Assembly: GCA_003221375.1 (NCBI GenBank) | Contig: QHRI01000258.1 | Span: 1 to 5,172, forward strand | Source of the DNA: Verrucomicrobiota bacterium | GTDB taxonomy: Bacteria; Verrucomicrobiota; Verrucomicrobiia; Chthoniobacterales; UBA10450 | Direction of reading: 5' to 3' | DNA length: 5,172 nt | Shown here: positions 1-5,172 of the stretch, piece by piece | Numbering within the stretch: the stretch's first letter is position 1 | How the letters are laid out: the number at the start of each line of letters is the position of its first letter | Notes under the pieces: model-generated | The model's input: the letters and a program-made list of their open reading frames with translations, nothing else | Told to the model about the DNA's origin: nothing | Databases searched by the model: none | Position numbers and translations under genes: made by a program

Positions 1-314
1 TTCCAGGAGACGTCGGTGACCAGGTCCTTCAAGATTGAAAAGGCCTTCATCGGTTCAACTGTCACCGGTTTTTCCAGTGGAAGGTCGCTCAGTCGCGTCA
101 TGCACATCAGTTTGGGCATTCCGTTGACTTCCGCTGAGCACGAACCGCATTTGCCGGCCTTGCAATTCCAGCGGCAGGCCAGGTCCGGCGCCTGTGTCCG
201 CTGAATATCATGAATCGCATCGAGCACCACCATCCCCTCGGCAACTTCCGTCGTGTAATCGCGAAACTCGCCGCCCTTTGCATCACCTCGCCAGATTTTG
301 AATGTGGCCTTCAT
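1..314 (-). CDS. sdhB: Succinate dehydrogenase iron-sulfur subunit SdhB, N-terminal part (cut by window edge)
   Basis: This is the electron-transfer subunit of succinate:quinone oxidoreductase, which passes electrons from the SdhA flavin to the membrane anchor through three Fe-S clusters. The visible 104 residues begin MKATFKIWRG and contain the plant-ferredoxin-type [2Fe-2S] domain: Cys51, Cys56 and Cys59 in the stretch CKAGKCGSC, and Cys71 in LMCMTRL. An additional Cys47 precedes them. The [4Fe-4S] and [3Fe-4S] domain expected further on lies outside the window. The ATG at 314-312 is chosen because the family N-terminus fits directly. No Shine-Dalgarno sequence is seen; only seven bases separate the start from an inverted repeat that fills the gap to sdhA. 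It is the last visible gene of sdhCAB. Identification is secure; the fate of the C-terminus cannot be seen. Confidence 0.95.
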   Translation of the reverse strand, partial: MKATFKIWRGDAKGGEFRDYTTEVAEGMVVLDAIHDIQRTQAPDLACRWNCKAGKCGSCSAEVNGMPKLMCMTRLSDLPLEKPVTVEPMKAFSILKDLVTDVSW

Positions 315-321
315 GGTTTTA

Positions 322-384
322 ACCACGGATAACGCAGATTACACCGATACAAAAACAATCCGTTCCATCCGCGCAATCCGTGGT
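322..384. repeat. 63-bp inverted repeat made of 9-bp units between sdhA and sdhB
   Basis: On the plus strand three 9-mers (accacggat 322-330, aacgcagat 331-339, tacaccgat 340-348) are followed by a 9-base spacer (349-357) and three 9-mers in inverted orientation (atccgttcc 358-366, atccgcgca 367-375, atccgtggt 376-384). The outer nine bases pair perfectly and 20 of 27 arm positions pair overall. The element spans almost the whole gap between the genes: its last base is also the final base of the sdhA TGA stop (386-384), and seven bases remain before the sdhB ATG. In RNA it could fold into a long imperfect hairpin just before sdhB. Similar 'ACCACGGAT' repeats are, to my knowledge, dispersed in intergenic regions of Verrucomicrobia and related environmental bacteria; that statement is from memory. 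Confidence 0.85.
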
Positions 385-1676
385 CATTTTATTTCCTCAA
401 TGACTTGCTTCAAATACCCCGGCATTTCGGGCAACGGTTCCAAGCGAACGTTCATGGAACCATCTGCCGCTTTCGTAATCATCGTATTTACTTTCGCAAA
501 CTCCTCGTTCTTGTCCGGATAATCATCCCGGAATTGTGCGCCGCGACTTTCCTTTCTTTCGAGCGCCGCAAGGGTGATCGCTTCGGAAACGGTGAGCAGA
601 TTCTTCAAATCCAGCGCAGTGTGCCAGCCCGGGTTGTATTCACGGTTTCCAGTTACAGCGGCTCTTTCAGCGCGCTCCTTGAAACCGTCGAGGTTTCCGA
701 GAGCTTCGCGCATTTCGCTTTCGTTACGCACAATTCCAACCAAATTCTGCATGGTGTCCTGCAAATCTTGTTGCACCTGGTAAGGACTTTCGCTGTTGCT
801 TCGGTCGAATGGAGCGAGGGCTTCACGCGCGACGCTTTCAATTTTGTTATTGTCGATTTTGCCTAACGAATTGTCCTTGGCAAACTTTGCGGCAAATTCG
901 CCCGCGCGTTTCCCAAAAACCAACAGATCGGAGAGTGAATTGCCGCCCAGACGGTTCGCGCCGTTGATTCCGGCAGCGCACTCGCCTGCGGCAAACAAGC
1001 CGGCTACGCGCGACATTTGCGTATCGGGATCAACGTGTACACCGCCCATGATGTAATGCGTCGTGGGGCCAACCTCCATGGGTTGTTCCGTGATGTCGAT
1101 GTCGGCCAGTTGTTTGAACTGGTGATACATGCTCGGCAGTTTGCGCTTAATGTGTTCGGCTGCGTTCGGTAGCTTTTGTTTGATCCAGGAAATATCGAGA
1201 TAAACGCCACCATGAGGGCTTCCCCTGCCCTCCTTGATCTCGCGCACAATACAGCGTGACACATGATCGCGGGTCAGCAGCTCCGGCGGACGCCGCGCAT
1301 CTTTGCTCCCCTGACAATAGAGCCAGCCTTCCTCTTCGTTATCGGCGGTTTGAGCGCGATAATTTTCTGGAATCGCATCGAACATAAAACGGCGACCCTC
1401 TTTGTTTGTTAGAATCCCTCCTTCGCCGCGCACGCCTTCCGTCACCAAAATTCCCATGACACTCGGCGGCCATACCATGCCGGTGGGATGAAATTGGATG
1501 AACTCCATGTCGATCAGACTGGCACCCGCGTTATACGCGAGCGTGTGACCGTCGCCAGTGTATTCCCAGCTGTTGCTGGTAATCTTGTATGCCCGCCCAA
1601 TTCCACCAGTGGCCAGTACCACCGCTTTGGCACGAAAAATCTTGAAGCGTCCGCGTTCGCGCTCGTACCCAAATGC
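384..1676 (-). CDS. sdhA: Succinate dehydrogenase flavoprotein SdhA, C-terminal fragment (frame-shifted from its N-terminus)
   Basis: This frame carries the catalytic and C-terminal parts of the succinate-oxidising FAD subunit. It is recognisable from AFGYERERG at 1676 onward, then VVLATGGIGRAYK, the substrate-site FHPTG (about 1493-1479) and TEGVRGEGG, the catalytic arginine region LLTRDHVSR, the active-site His in HYIMGGV, and the FAD-binding GECAAGINGANRLGGNSL. The C-terminal helical domain, with ESRGAQFRDDYP, ends in QVIEEIK and a TGA at 386-384. No credible start codon exists here: the GTG at 1622 lies inside a conserved beta-strand. The fragment is the continuation of the upstream N-terminal fragment in another frame. 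Between them about 35-40 family-typical residues are absent, so as written no complete SdhA is made. The sequence is otherwise well conserved, with no further stop, so the lesion is either recent or an artefact. The FHPTGMVWPPSV type resembles mycobacterial Sdh1. Confidence 0.93.
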   Translation of the reverse strand, partial: AFGYERERGRFKIFRAKAVVLATGGIGRAYKITSNSWEYTGDGHTLAYNAGASLIDMEFIQFHPTGMVWPPSVMGILVTEGVRGEGGILTNKEGRRFMFDAIPENYRAQTADNEEEGWLYCQGSKDARRPPELLTRDHVSRCIVREIKEGRGSPHGGVYLDISWIKQKLPNAAEHIKRKLPSMYHQFKQLADIDITEQPMEVGPTTHYIMGGVHVDPDTQMSRVAGLFAAGECAAGINGANRLGGNSLSDLLVFGKRAGEFAAKFAKDNSLGKIDNNKIESVAREALAPFDRSNSESPYQVQQDLQDTMQNLVGIVRNESEMREALGNLDGFKERAERAAVTGNREYNPGWHTALDLKNLLTVSEAITLAALERKESRGAQFRDDYPDKNEEFAKVNTMITKAADGSMNVRLEPLPEMPGYLKQVIEEIK

Positions 1677-1681
1677 TAGCC
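1674..1681 (-). other. Deletion and frame-shift junction inside sdhA
   Basis: On the coding strand the first frame reads GGHKYPRLAHVGDRTG and then hits TAG (1678-1676). The other frame resumes the same protein at AFGYERERGRFKIF, starting with the GCA at 1676-1674. In complete SdhA proteins these two blocks are separated by a stretch of roughly 35-40 residues that begins LELIRTL or similar (from family knowledge). The frame relation means the missing length is 1 modulo 3. The join reads GGCTAGCA and contains the palindrome GCTAGC. A simple single-base frameshift does not explain it, because sequence is missing as well. Confidence 0.8.
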
Positions 1682-2089
1682 TGTGCGATCGCCCACATGC
1701 GCGAGGCGTGGATATTTATGTCCGCCAAAGTGTCTTTGCAGAATGCGGCCATCTTTCGTGCGATCGAACACCGCGCCCCACGCTTCGAGCTCTCGGACGC
1801 GATCAGGCGCTTCTTTCGCGTGCAACTCCGCCATTCGCCATTGATTCACGTATTGCCCGCCGCGCATGGTGTCAGCGAAATGCACCTTCCAGTTATCCCG
1901 TTCGTCGACATTCGCGAGCGCAGCAGCAATTCCGCCTTCGGCCATAACCGTGTGCGCTTTGCCTAACAACGATTTGCAAACAAGGCTGACGCGCACTCCG
2001 GCGGCAGAGGCTTCAATCGCAGCGCGCAGACCCGCACCTCCAGCGCCAATCACCAAGACATCGTGTTCCAACGTTTCGTAATCGGGCAT
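1676..2089 (-). CDS. sdhA: Succinate dehydrogenase flavoprotein SdhA, N-terminal fragment (prematurely terminated)
   Basis: These 137 residues form the first part of the FAD-binding domain of SdhA. Visible are the Rossmann motif GAGGAG (residues 15-20), SLLGKAHTVMAEGGIAAAL with His46 as the expected site of covalent FAD attachment, the GGQYVNQWRMAELHAKEAP segment, and GGHKYPRLAHVGDRTG just before the TAG at 1678-1676. Complete proteins of this type are near 600 residues (from memory), so this product alone would be non-functional. The start ATG at 2089-2087 matches the family N-terminus (MPDYETLEHDVLVIG). No Shine-Dalgarno sequence is visible; the region just upstream is a short tandem repeat. 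It follows sdhC after a 72-base gap, in the usual C-A-B order. If the frame break is a sequencing or assembly error, this and the following fragment are one gene. Confidence 0.93.
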   Translation of the reverse strand: MPDYETLEHDVLVIGAGGAGLRAAIEASAAGVRVSLVCKSLLGKAHTVMAEGGIAAALANVDERDNWKVHFADTMRGGQYVNQWRMAELHAKEAPDRVRELEAWGAVFDRTKDGRILQRHFGGHKYPRLAHVGDRTG

Positions 2090-2096
2090 GGGATCG

Positions 2097-2128
2097 GTTG
2101 AAGCGTTAAACAGTTAAAGAGTTGAAGC
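2097..2128. repeat. Four tandem 8-bp units in the sdhC-sdhA gap
   Basis: On the plus strand the units are gttgaagc (2097-2104), gttaaaca (2105-2112), gttaaaga (2113-2120) and gttgaagc (2121-2128), with consensus GTTrAA followed by two variable bases. The first and last units are identical. The array ends eight bases before the sdhA start and occupies the place where a ribosome-binding site would be expected; on the coding strand it reads as pyrimidine-rich TTYAAC repeats with no Shine-Dalgarno core. It may be an intergenic repeat or a site for a repeat-binding protein; the sequence does not say which. Confidence 0.7.
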
Positions 2129-2156
2129 GTATACCCTGGAAAACGGACTTCGCTTC

Positions 2157-2170
2157 ATCGTTTAAACGAT
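2157..2170. repeat. 14-bp perfect palindrome over the sdhC stop codon
   Basis: ATCGTTTAAACGAT is a perfect 7+7 palindrome and contains the TAA stop of sdhC (2164-2162). It has no loop, so it is a poor RNA terminator but a plausible dimeric protein site. It could also be chance, since half of it encodes the C-terminal Ile-Val. Confidence 0.4.
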
Positions 2171-2944
2171 TCTGAAATCATGCCAAACGCCCATCGCGCA
2201 AAGCCGCACATAAAGATCAGCAAAACCGACCGAGAACAGACTTAGCCACGCCCAGAGCATGTGACGACGATTAAAACAGCTCACGCACGTGTAAGCGCGA
2301 TAGCATGTCGGCGATTTGGAAAACTGATCCAAAAAACCGCCGGCCAGATGTCGCAGCGAATGACAACCAAAAGTATAACCCGCTAGCAGGACGACATTAA
2401 TTGCCAAAACGATTGTGCCAACCCCGATCCCAAATCCGTCCGAAAACCATAGCGCTTTCCAGACATCATAGGCCAGAACCAAAAGGAATAAGAACGCGAG
2501 GTAAAGAAAGTAGCGATGAACGTTTTGCATGATGAGGGGAAACGAACGCTCACCCCAATAGCTTTTGCGCGGCTCACCAACCGTGCACGCGAGAGGATCA
2601 GCCCAGAACGCCTTGTAGTAAGCGCCGCGATAGTAATAACAGGTGAGGCGGAATCCCCCCGGGGCCCAAAGAACGAGCAGTGCGGGAGAAAAGATTAACC
2701 AGGCCGGCCACCAGTCAGGCTTCGGCCCGAACCAGCTGTGGGGCGAATCACCGAGAATTTCCGGCGAATAAAACGGTGAGATATAATTACCAAAAAAATA
2801 ATTCTGTGCCTGAAAAGCGGCCCAGGTTGAATACACGATGAAAGTTGCCAGCCCGATAAATACAAGCAAAGGCTGGGTCCACCAGACATCGGCTCGCATG
2901 GTCTCGCCGAACGACCGGCGCGGCAGCGCTGTCGTACCATTCAT
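2162..2944 (-). CDS. sdhC: Succinate dehydrogenase membrane anchor subunit SdhC (large five-helix, Sdh1-like)
   Basis: This 260-residue integral membrane protein anchors SdhAB and carries electrons to quinone. Five hydrophobic segments are visible: about 20-43, 77-98, 143-166, 170-193 and 227-251. Conserved-looking motifs are GDSPHSWFGPKPDWWP, WAPGGFRLTCYYYRGAYYKAFWADPLAC, NVHRY (His143), GCHSLRH (Cys194, His195, His199) and CVSCFNRRHMLWAW (Cys220, Cys223, His228). Length and motifs match the single anchor of mycobacterial Sdh1 rather than the short SdhC/SdhD pair of proteobacteria. A published M. smegmatis Sdh1 structure reports a Rieske-type [2Fe-2S] cluster in this subunit, so these Cys/His residues are candidate ligands (inference). 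The ATG at 2944-2942 overlaps the upstream stop as ATGA and has a Shine-Dalgarno sequence. An earlier ATG at 2995 would overlap the upstream gene by 55 bases and add a basic tail with no family support. Confidence 0.93.
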   Translation of the reverse strand: MNGTTALPRRSFGETMRADVWWTQPLLVFIGLATFIVYSTWAAFQAQNYFFGNYISPFYSPEILGDSPHSWFGPKPDWWPAWLIFSPALLVLWAPGGFRLTCYYYRGAYYKAFWADPLACTVGEPRKSYWGERSFPLIMQNVHRYFLYLAFLFLLVLAYDVWKALWFSDGFGIGVGTIVLAINVVLLAGYTFGCHSLRHLAGGFLDQFSKSPTCYRAYTCVSCFNRRHMLWAWLSLFSVGFADLYVRLCAMGVWHDFRIV

Positions 2945-4263
2945 TGACTGTCTGCTCCTTCTACCGGCAGCTTTGCCTTTTTCCATGCTTCCCAACTACC
3001 GGGAACATTCCACAGATCGGTGAACCCTTGCGGCTTCAGGATACTGGTAGCGATGCTCGCTCGATAGCCGCTGCCGCAGTAAACAGCCGTCGGTTTGCTG
3101 CGATCGAGTTCGGCCATTCGCTTGGCAAGTTCCGGGACAAAAATGTGCTGCGCACTGGGCACATGCCCTTTCTTCCATTCGCCGGGTGACCGCACATCGA
3201 CAATCTGCAGCGAATCCTTCCGCTCATTCAGCTCGTGCACGCTCATCTGGCCGATTCTTTCGAGCGGAAATCCCGCCGCGTCCCATGCTTTCATTCCACC
3301 GATCAGATATCCGGCGAATTTTGTATAGCCGGTGCGTACGAAGAGGCGCACGATTTTTTCGAGATCATCGTCGCTCTCCATGACGAGAAGGATCGGTTTT
3401 TCCGGATCAAGCATCCAGCCCGCCCAGATGGAAAGAATTGGCGTGCCGCCAATGTTGAGCGCGCCGGAAATATGGCCGCCTCCAAACGCAAGCATGGTGC
3501 GCACGTCTACGAGAACACCAGCCTTTTTATCAATCGCCTCCTTGAATGCCTTGGGTGGAAGACTGGGGACCCGCGGAAGGTTTCCAAGCACTTTCGGTCC
3601 CTGCGCGTTCATTCTTTTCATCAGCGGATAATAATGTGGAACAGGCGGTGCACTTTTGATCGCGTAATCAGTGAAACTTTTCGGGTCGCTGAATTGCAAA
3701 AAATTATTAAACCTTCGTTCGTAACCGATCGTGCTGCTCAATCGAGCTCCAATGTCGGCGCCGCAAGGCGACCCGGCGCCATGATTGGGGTAGATCATCA
3801 CGTGATCGGGCAGCTTCAAATAGAAGTCGTGCAAAGTGTGAAACTGTTGTTCCGCGAGTTGCTTCGTGTGTTTCTCGCCTAACAAGTCCGGCCGACCAGC
3901 AGACGAAGCAAAAAGTGAATCGCCAGTGAGGATTGCCCAAGGCTCGTCCGGATGATCTGTTTCGGCCAGCAGATAGGACATGTGCTCCGGCGTATGCCCC
4001 GGAGTATGGCGCGCTGTTACGAGCACTTCGCCAAATGTGAACCGATCGCCGTCCTTTATTTTTTCAGGTCCGAAGCCGTACTCAGCCCCGCCTTCCCCGC
4101 TGGCATAAATCTTTGCGAGCCCCGCTTCGCGTGCCATCTCAACATAAACCTCAACATCGGCTCTCGGATCGAAAATCGCCCCGACTCCTTCGTCATCATC
4201 ACCGAGCAAGTACGAAAGTTCGGCGATGCCTTCGGTCTGAATCGTTTTAAAAATGAGCGACAT
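2941..4263 (-). CDS. MBL-fold/rhodanese persulfide dioxygenase-like protein with first metal motif deleted
   Basis: Proteins of this ETHE1/CstB-like group oxidise glutathione or low-molecular-weight persulfide to sulfite in the cytoplasm and move sulfane sulfur through rhodanese domains. The 440 residues comprise an MBL domain (about 1-185), a first rhodanese domain (about 235-330) without catalytic Cys, as is common in the family, and a second rhodanese domain (about 340-437) with active Cys396 in YCGSGYRAS. Metal ligands equivalent to ETHE1 His135 and Asp154 are present as His90 (HTPGHTPEH) and Asp115 (LTGDSLF); YPNHGAGS (about 158-165) is also conserved. The expected block with THxHAD is missing: VEMAREAGL (41-49) runs straight into AKIYASGEGGAEYGFG (50-65). 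Full-length relatives are near 465 residues (from memory). As written the dioxygenase centre should be dead while sulfurtransferase activity could remain. The ATG at 4263 has no clear Shine-Dalgarno sequence. The gene's TGA overlaps the sdhC start. Confidence 0.9.
   Translation of the reverse strand: MSLIFKTIQTEGIAELSYLLGDDDEGVGAIFDPRADVEVYVEMAREAGLAKIYASGEGGAEYGFGPEKIKDGDRFTFGEVLVTARHTPGHTPEHMSYLLAETDHPDEPWAILTGDSLFASSAGRPDLLGEKHTKQLAEQQFHTLHDFYLKLPDHVMIYPNHGAGSPCGADIGARLSSTIGYERRFNNFLQFSDPKSFTDYAIKSAPPVPHYYPLMKRMNAQGPKVLGNLPRVPSLPPKAFKEAIDKKAGVLVDVRTMLAFGGGHISGALNIGGTPILSIWAGWMLDPEKPILLVMESDDDLEKIVRLFVRTGYTKFAGYLIGGMKAWDAAGFPLERIGQMSVHELNERKDSLQIVDVRSPGEWKKGHVPSAQHIFVPELAKRMAELDRSKPTAVYCGSGYRASIATSILKPQGFTDLWNVPGSWEAWKKAKLPVEGADSQ
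2955..2962 (-). promoter_or_regulatory. Shine-Dalgarno sequence of sdhC
   Basis: AGAAGGAG on the coding strand lies ten bases before the ATG at 2944 and inside the 3' end of the upstream gene. It decides the start at 2944 over the in-frame ATG at 2995 and supports coupled translation. It is the only strong Shine-Dalgarno sequence seen among the starts in this window. Confidence 0.7.
4114..4121 (-). other. In-frame deletion junction removing the MBL HxHxD motif
   Basis: Coding strand GGCTCGCA joins Gly-Leu (residues 48-49) to Ala-Lys (50-51). Relatives have about 25 residues here, of the form ITHxFETHIHADFxSG followed by REL and an Ala-rich turn (from family knowledge), containing the metal-binding His-x-His-x-Asp. 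The frame is kept, so the missing length is a multiple of three. The octamer differs from the sdhA junction GGCTAGCA at one base. Confidence 0.75.
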
Positions 4264-4269
4264 CGAAGC

Positions 4270-4298
4270 ATTTAACCCGAACGTGTCGTGAAGTTCAA
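4270..4298 (-). promoter_or_regulatory. Possible promoter of the rhodanese-sdhCAB operon
   Basis: On the coding strand TTGAAC (4298-4293) and TTAAAT (4275-4270) are 17 bases apart, each matching four of six bases of the sigma-70 consensus. The gap to the preceding gene (4264-4375) is the only one between complete genes not mostly filled by a repeat near the start. Transcription would begin at or next to the ATG at 4263, giving a leaderless message, which agrees with the absence of a Shine-Dalgarno sequence. The matches are modest and this is a weak call. Confidence 0.3.
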
Positions 4299-4319
4299 CA
4301 AGATCAACATCGCCATAAT

Positions 4320-4379
4320 GTAGTCGCCTCGCTGTGTCGAGGCGTTCCTGAAACGCCGCGAGGCAACAGCCGCGGCTAC
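4320..4379. repeat. 60-bp imperfect palindrome overlapping the molybdoenzyme stop codon
   Basis: The ends are GTAGTCGC (4320-4327) and GCGGCTAC (4372-4379), pairing at seven of eight positions. Inside are GCTGT/ACAGC (4331-4335 with 4366-4370), TCG/CGA (4337-4339 with 4359-4361) and the core GGCGTT-CCTGA-AACGCC (4341-4357). The coding-strand copy begins with GTAG, so the TAG stop of the upstream gene (4378-4376) is part of the repeat. It could act as a terminator hairpin for that gene, but no T-run follows. It looks like a REP-type mobile palindrome; similar 'GTAGCCGCGGC' elements are, from memory, common in Verrucomicrobia. Confidence 0.75.
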
Positions 4380-5172
4380 AACTTCACCGTCACCTCGATC
4401 GGCAGGAGGTGATTAATCATATAGGTGCCTCGATCAGGATCGCGATGCACCGGTTGAGTCTGGCCGAGCGAATCCGTTGCGCGAGCAATGAGCGTTCGCT
4501 TTCCCGGCGCGCTGGGCGTTTTCCAATTAAATTCCCAAAGCCGCCACGCGTTCGGTTTGGATGCGCCAAGCAGGCTTGTTTCGCACCATGTTGCTCCGCC
4601 ATCTGTGCTGAGTTCGACTTTTGTGATTTCACCATCGCTCGTCCAAGCTGCGCCATGAACGCGCACGTTGGAACTTGAAGGCACGGTTTCACCTTGAGCT
4701 GGCTTCGCGATTTCCGCCTTGATTTGCATCTCGGCAACCGGAACGAGTTCGCCGATGTCCCCTCGCCTCTTCCAGTATGCGTAATCGATGGTCTGATAAT
4801 AGCCTCCAAACGGTTGGTCCGTAACAATCACGCGCTGCAGCCATTTAATCGAGGCCATCGCGTACCATCCGGGCACAATGGCCCGAACAGGAAAACCGTG
4901 TTGTGGCGGAAGTTCGCCTCCATTCATCTTGTACGCGAGCAAAACGTCCGCACGTGCTTTGCTTACGGGGATACTACGCGCAAAAGTCAATTCACCTGGG
5001 GGACCTTTCGGATCCTCGAGCATACCGCAGTCCGCTCCTTGGAGAACGACTTCGCGTGCGCTTGACTTAACCACGGCCCGATCGAGCAAGGCCGATAACG
5101 CCACACCGGTCCATTCAGCAGTGCCAACCGCGCCCAGTCGCCATTGAACTCCTTTTACCTTTGGCTCGAGAA
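4376..5172 (-). CDS. Sulfite oxidase-family molybdopterin oxidoreductase, C-terminal part (cut by window edge)
   Basis: Enzymes of this family use a molybdopterin cofactor to oxidise sulfite to sulfate, usually in the periplasm. The visible 265 codons begin inside the Moco domain: KGVQWRLGAVGTAEWTGV is followed by LSALLDRA, the ADCG segment, LAYKMNGGELPPQHGFPVRAIVPGWYAMASIKWL and the QPFGGYYQTIDYAYW stretch. From about AEIAKPAQGE onward comes the immunoglobulin-like Mo-co dimerisation domain, with VELSTDGGATW, WRLWEFNWKTP and a typical ending DRGTYMINHLLPIEV. The cofactor-binding Cys and any export signal lie upstream of the window. A GTG at 5104 is not the start because conserved family sequence continues to the window edge in frame. 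The TAG stop is contributed by a palindromic repeat. Sulfite as substrate is inferred from family and from the neighbouring persulfide dioxygenase-like gene; other oxidoreductases share this fold. Confidence 0.9.
   Translation of the reverse strand, partial: LEPKVKGVQWRLGAVGTAEWTGVALSALLDRAVVKSSAREVVLQGADCGMLEDPKGPPGELTFARSIPVSKARADVLLAYKMNGGELPPQHGFPVRAIVPGWYAMASIKWLQRVIVTDQPFGGYYQTIDYAYWKRRGDIGELVPVAEMQIKAEIAKPAQGETVPSSSNVRVHGAAWTSDGEITKVELSTDGGATWCETSLLGASKPNAWRLWEFNWKTPSAPGKRTLIARATDSLGQTQPVHRDPDRGTYMINHLLPIEVTVKL

Noticed and set aside
322..384. CRISPR-like array
   Set aside because: The units are 9 bp, adjacent and inverted, without unique spacers of regular length.
298..522. Plus-strand 74-codon open frame across the sdhA-sdhB gap
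   Set aside because: Its translation comes from the repeat and from antisense sdhA sequence; there is no ribosome-binding site or domain.
1675..1680. GCTAGC at the sdhA junction as a cloning scar (NheI site)
   Set aside because: No vector sequence is nearby and the similar MBL junction has GCTCGC, not this site; a six-base match is weak evidence.
1674..1681. Programmed ribosomal frameshift in sdhA
   Set aside because: No slippery heptamer is seen, and a frame change would not restore the missing residues.
2942..2995. Longer sdhC starting at the ATG at 2995
   Set aside because: It would overlap the rhodanese gene by 55 bases and add 17 basic residues, whereas the ATG at 2944 has a Shine-Dalgarno sequence and an ATGA junction.
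3235..3882. Plus-strand open frame of 215 codons
   Set aside because: It lies antisense inside the clearly coding rhodanese gene and its translation has no recognisable domain; it is a shadow frame.
5102..5104. GTG as start of the molybdoenzyme gene
   Set aside because: Conserved family sequence (KGVQWRLGAVG and AEWTG) continues upstream in the same frame to the window edge.

Overview
All genes in this window lie on the minus strand, so transcription runs from high to low coordinates. In that order they are: the C-terminal part of a sulfite-oxidase-type molybdoenzyme (5172-4376, cut by the window edge), a metallo-beta-lactamase/double-rhodanese protein of the persulfide dioxygenase type (4263-2941), and a succinate dehydrogenase operon sdhC (2944-2162), sdhA (2089-384, broken) and sdhB (314-1, cut by the window edge). 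No RNA genes, CRISPR array or insertion sequence were seen. Base composition is moderately GC-rich by eye.

Organism: SdhA, SdhB and the single large five-helix SdhC resemble the mycobacterial Sdh1 type, which is shared by several environmental phyla. The spacers hold short-period and palindromic repeats of a kind I associate with Verrucomicrobia and similar soil bacteria. A verrucomicrobial soil genome is my best guess, but it is inference only.

The genes suggest two linked jobs. The rhodanese/MBL protein would handle persulfide sulfur and yield sulfite, and the sulfite oxidase homologue would take sulfite to sulfate. The sdhCAB set would feed electrons from succinate to the quinone pool. 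The rhodanese gene and sdhC overlap by four bases (ATGA) and are probably translationally coupled. sdhC has a good Shine-Dalgarno sequence; sdhA and sdhB do not, and the space in front of each is taken up by a repeat.

The most striking observation is that two genes lack an internal, functionally important block. sdhA has lost roughly 35-40 residues at about 1676-1681, with a frame change. The MBL gene has lost about 25 residues in frame at about 4117, including the whole HxHxD metal-binding motif. The two junctions carry nearly the same octamer (GGCTAGCA and GGCTCGCA on the coding strand). This could be an assembly or strain-mixture artefact, real gene decay, or an unknown excision process; reads across both junctions would decide.

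The other notable structures are a 63-bp inverted repeat built from six 9-bp units between sdhA and sdhB, four tandem 8-bp units before sdhA, and a 60-bp palindrome that supplies the stop codon of the molybdoenzyme gene.
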